A program made the position numbers and the translations under genes. Of a stretch of DNA of 7,711 nucleotides, positions 1 to 5,389 are shown in pieces (positions within the stretch are counted from its first letter, which is position 1; every line of letters starts with the position of its first letter). The notes under the pieces were generated by a model. The model was not told where the DNA came from. It saw nothing but the letters and a program-made list of their open reading frames with translations, and ran no database searches. The DNA lies in assembly GCA_003446315.1 (NCBI GenBank), contig DMBA01000243.1, forward strand, positions 1 to 7,711, written 5' to 3'. The DNA is from Ruminococcus sp. (GTDB lineage: Bacteria; Bacillota; Clostridia; Oscillospirales; Ruminococcaceae).

Positions 1-3000
1 TTGTCGTGGTGGTTTCCTCTGTTGTGGTTGTCGTTGTTGTCGTTGTTGTTTCGGTCGTTTCCGCATCGCCAACCTTAAAGCTGCTGCCGCTGCGGTACCA
101 ATCGCCTTCTGTTGCTTCCTTCATCTGAGCGATCTCACTCAGAGCCGATTCGACTGCACTGTCGCCTTCTCCGGTGATCTTGACCGAAGACTCAACAACG
201 CCGTTTCTTACAACAAACTGAACGGTGGATTCAACTACACTGTAAGTTACGCCGTCCACCTCAAACGGTGCGCCGGTTTCCTTGAGTGTATAAGTGCCGT
301 CCGGCAGATTTGTAATCACAGCGTCTGTATCAGCAGACTCCCATGTAATCACTTTGCTGCCGTTTTCGTGCGTCACATGATTTGCTGTGCCGTTCTTCAC
401 AACAACGCCATCCAGATTGTCAATCGGATTCTCGGCATCCTGTGCCGTTTCGACCAGTGTGAGTTCGAGTGTTGCGCCTTCCAGCACATTCTCGCCCGTC
501 ATATCGGTCTTGCCGATCGTAATACCTTTCTGGTTGGTGAAAGAGATGATTCTGTCTTCATCATTGTTCAGATCAAGCTGGAGCCACTTGCCCTTGTTCT
601 CATCGCGTTCAAGATCAGCAAGTGTGCCGTTTGTCAGGATATTGCTGTCAACCAGCGGATAATATCTGCCGCTGACTCTTTCGCAGGGGAGTGTCGATGC
701 CGCTTCGCCGCAGTCAACCGCGGTAATGAAATATACCGGGTGACCCCATGTCAAATCGCTGGAACGATTATCGACCTTAATCAGCAGGATATCCTTATCC
801 GGTGCCAGATAGCCATTCGGAACGCCGATTTCTGTGAATCTGTAAATTGATTCCCATGTATCGCCGTTCTTCTTTAACGAGTGAATATCACTTGTATTCA
901 CATCAGCATAGGATTTGCTTGCGTCCCAAGTAAATCCGGGAATATTCGTAAATGCACCGGCAGGGTGATCCGTGCCGTCATTATAAACAGTATCGCCGAC
1001 AGCCGGGATACTGCCTGTAATCGTAAGTCCGTCATCATTCTGCTGATAGTTCTCAGGAACGAGTGCCATCACTGCGCCGGTGACATCTGCATTGGTATCT
1101 GCATCGACTTTTTTGAATGTAAACGAACGATTATTTGTGAATGTGAACACAGTTGTCAGACGATCGCTGAAATTGATATCAGCATCTGCAACCTTGCCGT
1201 CATACACAACAATCGCATTTGCATTGATCGTGGACAAGCCGCTCACGATCTCAGCCGAAGCCGGTTCATCCACTGTTCGAATGGATTCGATCGACCAGCG
1301 TGACGTTGTGATCTGATAGGTCTTATTCAGCGGAGCGCCGAATGTATAATTGCCGTTTTCGTCCTTGGTCGCGGAATAAGTCGTTCCGGATTCCGGATCG
1401 TTATAGTAGAGCGTATTTCCGTCGTATCCGAGATAGAACTGGTTCTTTTCGGCAGTCGAAAGGGTTACGCCCTTCTTGGTTGCGCCGGTAATATTGCCGT
1501 TTGCGTCCATCTGAACGTCATACGGATCACCGTTTATATAATAGTATCCGCTTTTCTGTTGAGCCGTTTCGTTGTTATAACGAACGGTCAATACTTCCGG
1601 GATCTCCTCGACCGAGTAACCAGCCGTATCAACAGCATTCTCGCCCTCTGTCAAAGAAACAAGCTGTCCGTCTGTGATCTCTGCACGATAGAGTTTGCCG
1701 TCGACCTGATAAAGACCGTCAGCATTCTGATAGTACTCTGCGCCGTTATAAATGAGCTTATAGTGCTTATTCGTCACAGCATTGAACTTGAACTTGTTCA
1801 GCTCGGATTCTGTCACATCGGTACGATTGCCGTTATCAGCGATCTCATAAACCTTCGTGACGTTTCCGGAATCGTCCACATCAAATTCAAAGGTCTTTTT
1901 TCCGACGGAATACTTGTTTTCAGCGAACGAAAGCGGAGAATATTCCGATTCCTCGATCAGCTTTGTAAATCCGGGATCTTCATAAACACGAACCAGAACG
2001 CCGCCGCTGTAAGTCGTATCGGCTGTTGCGGAATCGCTGACCGGCATGTTCAGGTACTTGTAATTGCCCAGCTCAATGACCTCGATGTAGTATTCCTTGC
2101 CCGAGATGATATAGCCATCCGGAGACTTGGTTTCCTTGAGGACATATTTGCCGGGATTGAGTCCCAGAACATTCGGATTCTCTGTACCGGTTTTGACCGT
2201 GTATGCAGCCTGATCTGCCACATTTTCGCCGTCTGTCGGATACAGACCGATGGTTGCGCCTTCCAGTGCAGGGCCGTCATCCGTCTCCTGATGCTTCTCA
2301 ACATCCATGGTGTATGCGGGCATCTGCGCGGTGTAGGAATAATAAGAATAGAAATGCGTTTCAGCATTTGTGAACGCACTTTTTGCAATGATATTGCCTT
2401 CACCGTTACCGTTCAGGATCGAGAAATGTGCATTCGGTGCGACAATATGGCCAGCCTGGAACAATGTGTTCACTTCCGGTGCATTCGGGAAGTTCCAGAC
2501 CAGATTCATGCCGACAGCAATATTCGTTTCGCCGGATGTTGTTGCGCCTTCCCGTTCCAGATTCTTGAATGCGGTCGTTGTCATCAGGTCACCGTTGTAA
2601 TACATTGTGACCATGTCATTACTCAGGCTGCCGCTTCCGAAGCCGAGTGTGATCGGTTCATCGGTATCAAAAGTGAACGTATAACCGCCTGTTGCAAGCT
2701 CCTTATATGTGCACTCGTTCTGCGGCTTGCCTTCCTCAGTCGGATCAATGAAGTTGATCTTCTTGATCTTCTTGGAAAGCTCTTCCGGAATGATGATGTT
2801 ATGACCGATCGCCTGATCGCCAAGCGGGAAATTCAGGATCGCATAGTCATACTTTTGACCCTCGTATATTTCCTGATACACCATTGTCAGATCATCTTCT
2901 GTCACGACATAGGCATCAGAAGCATTTGCACGGGATGATGACCACGCTTCAATCGCTGTAAATGCTGCATCAAAGTCGATGTAATTGCAATCCGGTGCAA

Positions 3001-3520
3001 TTTTCACACAATGATTGTTCGGGATATACACGATCGGCGTGCCTTGCTCCGGATTGCCTTCCTGATATCCCACATACCTCTCTGCATTATTCAGCTCGTC
3101 ATCGCCTTCGCCTTCGACGCTGTTGAAATACAGTCTGCATTCTTCCATGATCCGTTCATGCAAATCAGGATCGCTGATATACTGACCGAGATTATAGTTG
3201 TTCAATTGCAGAATATGGTTGATGTAGCTGGACGTGACCGAGCCGTCACCAAAGATGCCGACCGTTGCGTTTCCGCCGACTGCGATTGCACCGACGGTGT
3301 GGTTCTGGGTTTCGAGATCTTCTTTTACGAATATCTGAAATTCATTCAGAATATCCTGCACAGAATACTCTTTGCCGTAGCTCGGACTTGGCAGTTCGTC
3401 GTCAGCATATACTTTCTGACTCAGCAAGGGGATGCCTTGAAAAGGTGCAGCCAGATATGTGACGAGCATTGCTGTGGAAGCGAGACTGCCAAGCAGCCGT
3501 GTCTTCCAATTTTTCCTCAT
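1..3520 (-). CDS. Partial secreted adhesin-like surface protein: choice-of-anchor A domain plus SpaA-type domains
   Basis: The frame from ATG at 3520 is open to the left edge (1173 codons), so the C-terminus is missing. Residues 1-39 form a signal peptide: a basic start, a hydrophobic core, and VYA before the likely cut at A39/D40. Residues about 55-395 match a choice-of-anchor A domain, with GAIAVGGNA near 77-85 and AGHIVAPNAHFSILNGNG near 356-373. Three SpaA-like prealbumin-fold domains follow at about 402-485, 793-915 and 993-1107. Each has a first-strand Lys (K409, K803 or K804, K1004) and a late Glu (E463 and E1081 in LKET, E897 in FTEIG) in positions where this family forms intramolecular isopeptide bonds. 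Residues about 500-790 are rich in Tyr, Gly and Asn, and I do not recognise them. A Thr/Glu linker starts at 1154, normally leading to a sortase or membrane anchor. The start is fixed because the ATG at 3530 hits TAG two codons later, while AAAGGA lies 9 nt before 3520. The likely role is adhesion or pilus-like display; the ligand is unknown. Confidence 0.9.
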   Translation of the reverse strand, partial: MRKNWKTRLLGSLASTAMLVTYLAAPFQGIPLLSQKVYADDELPSPSYGKEYSVQDILNEFQIFVKEDLETQNHTVGAIAVGGNATVGIFGDGSVTSSYINHILQLNNYNLGQYISDPDLHERIMEECRLYFNSVEGEGDDELNNAERYVGYQEGNPEQGTPIVYIPNNHCVKIAPDCNYIDFDAAFTAIEAWSSSRANASDAYVVTEDDLTMVYQEIYEGQKYDYAILNFPLGDQAIGHNIIIPEELSKKIKKINFIDPTEEGKPQNECTYKELATGGYTFTFDTDEPITLGFGSGSLSNDMVTMYYNGDLMTTTAFKNLEREGATTSGETNIAVGMNLVWNFPNAPEVNTLFQAGHIVAPNAHFSILNGNGEGNIIAKSAFTNAETHFYSYYSYTAQMPAYTMDVEKHQETDDGPALEGATIGLYPTDGENVADQAAYTVKTGTENPNVLGLNPGKYVLKETKSPDGYIISGKEYYIEVIELGNYKYLNMPVSDSATADTTYSGGVLVRVYEDPGFTKLIEESEYSPLSFAENKYSVGKKTFEFDVDDSGNVTKVYEIADNGNRTDVTESELNKFKFNAVTNKHYKLIYNGAEYYQNADGLYQVDGKLYRAEITDGQLVSLTEGENAVDTAGYSVEEIPEVLTVRYNNETAQQKSGYYYINGDPYDVQMDANGNITGATKKGVTLSTAEKNQFYLGYDGNTLYYNDPESGTTYSATKDENGNYTFGAPLNKTYQITTSRWSIESIRTVDEPASAEIVSGLSTINANAIVVYDGKVADADINFSDRLTTVFTFTNNRSFTFKKVDADTNADVTGAVMALVPENYQQNDDGLTITGSIPAVGDTVYNDGTDHPAGAFTNIPGFTWDASKSYADVNTSDIHSLKKNGDTWESIYRFTEIGVPNGYLAPDKDILLIKVDNRSSDLTWGHPVYFITAVDCGEAASTLPCERVSGRYYPLVDSNILTNGTLADLERDENKGKWLQLDLNNDEDRIISFTNQKGITIGKTDMTGENVLEGATLELTLVETAQDAENPIDNLDGVVVKNGTANHVTHENGSKVITWESADTDAVITNLPDGTYTLKETGAPFEVDGVTYSVVESTVQFVVRNGVVESSVKITGEGDSAVESALSEIAQMKEATEGDWYRSGSSFKVGDAETTETTTTTTTTTTEETTTT
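2..61 (-). repeat. Thr/Glu low-complexity linker coding tract
   Basis: Twenty codons, 16 of them Thr and 4 Glu, mixing ACA, ACG and ACC, end the visible part of the surface protein. Such tracts usually form extended, often glycosylated spacers between the exposed domains and the cell-envelope anchor in Ruminococcus-type secreted proteins. The tract is cut by the window edge, so its length is unknown. Confidence 0.8.
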
Positions 3521-3726
3521 CCTATTCCATCCTTTCTGAAATATTCAATTTTCAAGGTTTTGTCAGTATCCGGAAAAAACCGCATCTCCGGCGCTTTGCG
3601 GATGACGCACTGTCCGCCTGTCATCCTCCCGCACACCTTTGATTTTGTTTTTTCACTGTTGTCCGCAGCATGTTCACTGTGCAGGTTCATGCTGCCTCTG
3701 CACAGCGGCGCGTGCCTGTACGGCAT
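3517..3726 (-). CDS. Possible 69-codon leader ORF, translationally coupled to the surface protein
   Basis: This ORF starts at the ATG immediately after the stop of the 18-codon leader ORF (TGA ATG, same frame) and ends in a TGA overlapping the surface-protein ATG as ATGA. That arrangement would allow ribosomes to reinitiate from the first ORF through to the adhesin. The ATG has no Shine-Dalgarno site of its own. The product is basic, has scattered Cys, no signal peptide, no membrane segment and no family I recognise. It also runs through all the inverted repeats, which argues that the DNA is shaped by RNA structure rather than protein. It is probably not a functional protein, but its translation could influence leader folding. 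Confidence 0.2.
   Translation of the reverse strand: MPYRHAPLCRGSMNLHSEHAADNSEKTKSKVCGRMTGGQCVIRKAPEMRFFPDTDKTLKIEYFRKDGIG
3531..3557 (-). promoter_or_regulatory. Shine-Dalgarno site inside a possible sequestering hairpin
   Basis: The ribosome site of the surface protein (AAAGGA, 3535-3530) lies 9 nt before its ATG. On the transcript CCUU (3557-3554) and GAAA (3553-3550) can pair with AAGG (3534-3531) and UUUC (3541-3538), with a 3-nt bulge and an 8-nt loop. This 8-bp stem would cover the ribosome site. Most of its pairs are A-U, so it is only moderately stable. It shares CC (3557-3556) with another possible helix, GGUUUU (3581-3576) with AAAACC (3561-3556), so the two cannot both form fully. 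Confidence 0.4.
3574..3601 (-). terminator. Terminator-like hairpin with U6 in the leader (possible attenuator)
   Basis: CCGCA (3601-3597) pairs perfectly with UGCGG (3584-3580) around a 12-nt loop, and six U residues (3579-3574) follow immediately. This is the layout of an intrinsic terminator, about 55 nt before the surface-protein start codon. The 5-bp stem is short and the loop large, so termination would be weak unless a protein or folding partner helps. Its placement between promoter and gene points to attenuation rather than to the end of a transcription unit. Confidence 0.35.
3598..3626 (-). promoter_or_regulatory. Competing helices overlapping the leader terminator (possible antiterminator)
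   Basis: GGAUGAC (3626-3620) pairs perfectly with GUCAUCC (3606-3600). Inside that span GCGGA (3617-3613) can instead pair with UCCGC (3602-3598). Both helices use part of the 5' arm of the terminator-like hairpin (3601-3597); the second would take up most of it. These three mutually exclusive pairings are what an antiterminator/terminator switch needs. The pairings are visible in the sequence, but the switch itself is inferred. Confidence 0.35.
3665..3705 (-). promoter_or_regulatory. Interleaved 8-bp helices: H-type pseudoknot or two-state switch
   Basis: Read on the transcript, CUGUGCAG (3705-3698) pairs with CUGCACAG (3684-3677), and GCAGCAUG (3695-3688) pairs with CAUGCUGC (3672-3665). 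Both are perfect 8-bp complements. They are arranged A-B-A'-B' with connectors of only 2, 3 and 4 nt, so they form either a tight H-type pseudoknot or two mutually exclusive hairpins. The connectors are short for spanning 8-bp helices, which slightly favours the two-state reading. Two perfect 8-bp complements within 41 nt are unlikely by chance. Confidence 0.5.
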
Positions 3727-3783
3727 TCATTCGCAAACCGAATCCTGAACCGGGCTGCGAATCGTAAATACACGCTTTCCCAT
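3727..3783 (-). CDS. Possible 18-residue leader peptide
   Basis: The peptide reads MGKRVFTIRSPVQDSVCE. Its ATG at 3783 is preceded by a GGAAGGAAGGA purine run, with AAGGA ending 7 nt before the start, which is as good as any ribosome site in this window. It has no run of one amino acid, so classical amino-acid attenuation is not suggested. Its last codons and stop lie in the 3' arm of a perfect hairpin (3729-3762), so a ribosome finishing it would open that stem and could alter folding downstream. The ribosome site and frame are seen directly; the leader-peptide role is inferred. Confidence 0.35.
   Translation of the reverse strand: MGKRVFTIRSPVQDSVCE
3729..3762 (-). promoter_or_regulatory. 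Hairpin spanning the end of the leader-peptide ORF
   Basis: AUUCGCA (3762-3756) pairs perfectly with UGCGAAU (3735-3729) around a 20-nt loop, in which CCG and CGG can add a short inner stem. The 3' arm ends at the stop codon of the 18-codon ORF, and the next ATG is at 3726. Translation of that ORF would disrupt this hairpin. Confidence 0.4.
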
Positions 3784-3836
3784 ACCAATTTCCTTCCTTC
3801 CCTATAAATTTTGTCGGTCAACTGTCCGTCACCTAA

Positions 3837-3874
3837 AGAGAACCGTATGGGTACACTTCACCCATATAGTCTCT
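3837..3874 (-). promoter_or_regulatory. 5'-terminal stem-loop of the leader
   Basis: UAUGGGU (3866-3860) and ACCCAUA (3852-3846) form a perfect 7-bp stem with a 7-nt loop. AGAGA (3874-3870) and UCUCU (3841-3837) extend it across a small asymmetric internal loop. It begins about 5 nt after the predicted transcription start. A 5'-terminal stem-loop of this kind commonly protects mRNA from decay, and it could also be the first helix of a larger regulatory fold. Confidence 0.45.
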
Positions 3875-3885
3875 CCCTACTCTAT

Positions 3886-3913
3886 ATTATAGTCAAATTG
3901 ACAAAAAAGTCAA
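3886..3913 (-). promoter_or_regulatory. Sigma-A promoter of the surface-protein gene with overlapping inverted repeat
   Basis: The -35 box TTGACT (3913-3908) and the perfect -10 box TATAAT (3891-3886) are 16 bp apart, on the minus strand and facing the surface-protein gene. The -35 box is part of a perfect inverted repeat, TTGAC-N6-GTCAA (3913-3898), and a further TTGAC half-copy follows before the -10 box. A repressor site overlapping the -35 is possible, but no regulator is encoded in the window. Confidence 0.75.
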
Positions 3914-4224
3914 GTATACAAACAGAAGAATCACGAATTTTTGTGTTTTTTACATTAAGTAAAACCAGATTTGTTTCATTTTGCACCAATTGAACAAAAA
4001 TGAGATTTCAAATTTGGAATGTGCAAAAAAATCACATTTTTGCTTAATTTTCCTATCCAAATGTAATTATGTATAAATTATGTCAACGAATACAATTTGT
4101 ATATAGCATTTTGTTAATTTGTCACATGTATTCACATTCTATTCATATAATACGGGTTTATAGCTCGTTTTCATTTAACCTTTTAATAGTATATTTTCAA
4201 TAAATATTTCCAATATGTCAAACA
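3914..4224. other. AT-rich intergenic stretch without a recognisable gene
   Basis: No credible coding region on either strand. It contains a perfect inverted repeat GCAAAAA-N7-TTTTTGC (4023-4043) and a 13-bp palindrome ATACAA-T-TTGTAT (4090-4102). On the minus strand there is a consensus -35 TTGACA (4086-4081) with a poor -10 TACATT after 15 bp, so a second weak start site is possible. Otherwise I see only A/T-rich spacer, such as might serve as UP-element or regulator-binding DNA for the promoter at 3886-3913. Confidence 0.5.
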
Positions 4225-4258
4225 AAAACCGTGCTCTCTGCTGCGAGTGCACGGTTTT
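4225..4258 (-). terminator. Intrinsic terminator of the peptidase-ABC-nucleotidyltransferase operon
   Basis: AAAACCGTGC and GCACGGTTTT form a perfect 10-bp stem (4258-4249 with 4234-4225), and three more pairs form in the loop after a T/T mismatch. On the minus strand a T-rich tail follows. It lies 12 nt past the stop of the last operon gene. The A-rich 5' side would also let it work on the plus strand, but no plus-strand gene precedes it. Confidence 0.9.
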
Positions 4259-4270
4259 GTCAATATTGTC

Positions 4271-5389
4271 TTATTTTCGCATCAGATGCCGCACTTCCGA
4301 GGTCAGATGTTCCCTGTTCCGGAACAGTCCCTTGAACGGTCTCCAGATAATCAGTGCAGGGATCAGCAGCTTATGCCGGTAAAAAAACGGGTAATAGGTT
4401 CGGATCATTTTCATATCCGGAAAGATCCGCCGGAAAATATATTTTCCTTTGGAGCCTGCAATGTCCACCCGATTCTTCACAGTGTTCCCGATTGTCCCGT
4501 AAACACCGGAAAATATGTAATAATCCAGCAGGGCTTTGTCTGCATCATCCAGCATTTCTCCCTGATATACTTTCATTGCGAGCTTCCTGTTCTGCATCTC
4601 AAAATCCGCAATGCCGAGCGTTTTCAGCTCGCCCTGAATGTAATCCCAGTCCATTGCATCCCCGCAGCGCCGCATAAAAATATAAGTATCCAGCAGCGAG
4701 CGCACACCGGTTCCGCCGCGCTTGAAATGCATATACTCATGCGCCGCAAGATAAACATAAAAATCCTCGTTCCGGAATCTGCGCAGATACGGTTCTGTTT
4801 CATCCTGCTGCAAAACAGACGGGATCTTCTCTTTATAGTATTGATACAGCGGTTCGGCAGTCGTCCCGATCTCAAACAATACCGGATGCATCTCAAAATT
4901 GCTGACCGGCGGTTTCCGGTAATCGTCATTGTGCGAATATCCGTAATGTTCACAGGTAAACCCGCACGCTTCCATGACATCCTTCACTTCCCTGCGGTAA
5001 TTGCTGTCAAACAGAATGTCGTTATCCGCCATCTGCCGCATGCCCAGCTTCGGATACCAGTCTTTCAGAACGGAGCCTTTCAGCGGCATATACCAGATCT
5101 TCGCCTGTGCCAGATGTTCCAGCACGTTTTTTCGCTCCGCATCCAGCAGAATATTCTTCCGGATCGCCTTGTTCTTCGCCTGCGTAAACGCCGCATCCTG
5201 CACGCCGGCGGATTCCAGTGCATATGCCGTGCATGCCGTCAGAATATGCTCCTGACAGACCGCAAACAGCGCATCGAGTCCCTCCGCTGCCGTCAGACTG
5301 CTGTCTGGTACTTCTCCGTTGACAGCACATCTTGTCAGCGCGATCATCCGATATGCATTTTCACGAAACATCTCTTTGTTCAGATCCAT
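4271..5389 (-). CDS. NTP_transf_5 family (uncharacterised nucleotidyltransferase) protein, last gene of operon
   Basis: A 372-residue cytoplasmic protein with no signal peptide. It shows the hallmarks of the uncharacterised nucleotidyltransferase family NTP_transf_5: LKGSVL at about 103-108, then RQMADNDILF with D122 and D124 as the probable metal-binding DxD pair. Further motifs are FEMHPVLFE at 165-173, an AHEYMHFKRGG...RSLLDTYIF block at 216-238, and a basic, aromatic C-terminus. Length and motif order fit an intact member. Such proteins occur beside peptide-natural-product genes, including some lasso-type clusters, and in polysaccharide loci, but the reaction is not established. Transfer of a nucleotidyl group to a peptide or carrier is inference. 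I use ATG 5389, which has AAGGAG 7 nt upstream; the ATG at 5443 would overlap the ABC gene by 83 nt without such a site. The remaining 29-nt overlap suggests translational coupling. Confidence 0.85.
   Translation of the reverse strand: MDLNKEMFRENAYRMIALTRCAVNGEVPDSSLTAAEGLDALFAVCQEHILTACTAYALESAGVQDAAFTQAKNKAIRKNILLDAERKNVLEHLAQAKIWYMPLKGSVLKDWYPKLGMRQMADNDILFDSNYRREVKDVMEACGFTCEHYGYSHNDDYRKPPVSNFEMHPVLFEIGTTAEPLYQYYKEKIPSVLQQDETEPYLRRFRNEDFYVYLAAHEYMHFKRGGTGVRSLLDTYIFMRRCGDAMDWDYIQGELKTLGIADFEMQNRKLAMKVYQGEMLDDADKALLDYYIFSGVYGTIGNTVKNRVDIAGSKGKYIFRRIFPDMKMIRTYYPFFYRHKLLIPALIIWRPFKGLFRNREHLTSEVRHLMRK

Larger units (their letters stand above)
3521..3879 (-). other. Long structured 5' leader of the surface-protein mRNA
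   Basis: The predicted start site near 3879, about 7 nt after the -10 box, and the ATG at 3520 define a leader of about 360 nt. It is much richer in GC and in perfect inverted repeats than the upstream AT-rich gap. It contains, in transcript order, a 5' stem-loop (3837-3874), an 18-codon ORF (3783-3727), a hairpin over the end of that ORF (3729-3762), two interleaved 8-bp helices (3665-3705), a helix and terminator-like hairpin that compete (3574-3626), and a hairpin covering the ribosome site (3531-3557). I compared it from memory with the c-di-GMP-I riboswitch because that class often controls adhesins. Only a short GCAAAGC-like stretch is similar, and the tetraloop-receptor and flanking motifs are not visible, so I do not assign a known class. 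Confidence 0.5.

Noticed and set aside
2..61. Thr-codon tract considered as a slippage-prone, phase-variable repeat
   Set aside because: The Thr codons alternate among ACA, ACG and ACC with Glu codons between, so there is no long perfect short-unit repeat to slip.
1559..2938. Plus-strand open frame of 459 codons (and smaller ones at 368-850, 881-1303 and 3011-3748)
   Set aside because: They are antisense to the adhesin, whose minus-strand frame has a signal peptide and recognisable domains throughout. The plus-strand products are Cys/Ile-rich with no family features and no ribosome sites.
3521..3879. c-di-GMP-I (GEMM) riboswitch upstream of the adhesin
   Set aside because: Only a short GCAAAGC-like segment is similar. 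The paired arms and the conserved flanking motifs are not seen. A covariance-model search would settle it.
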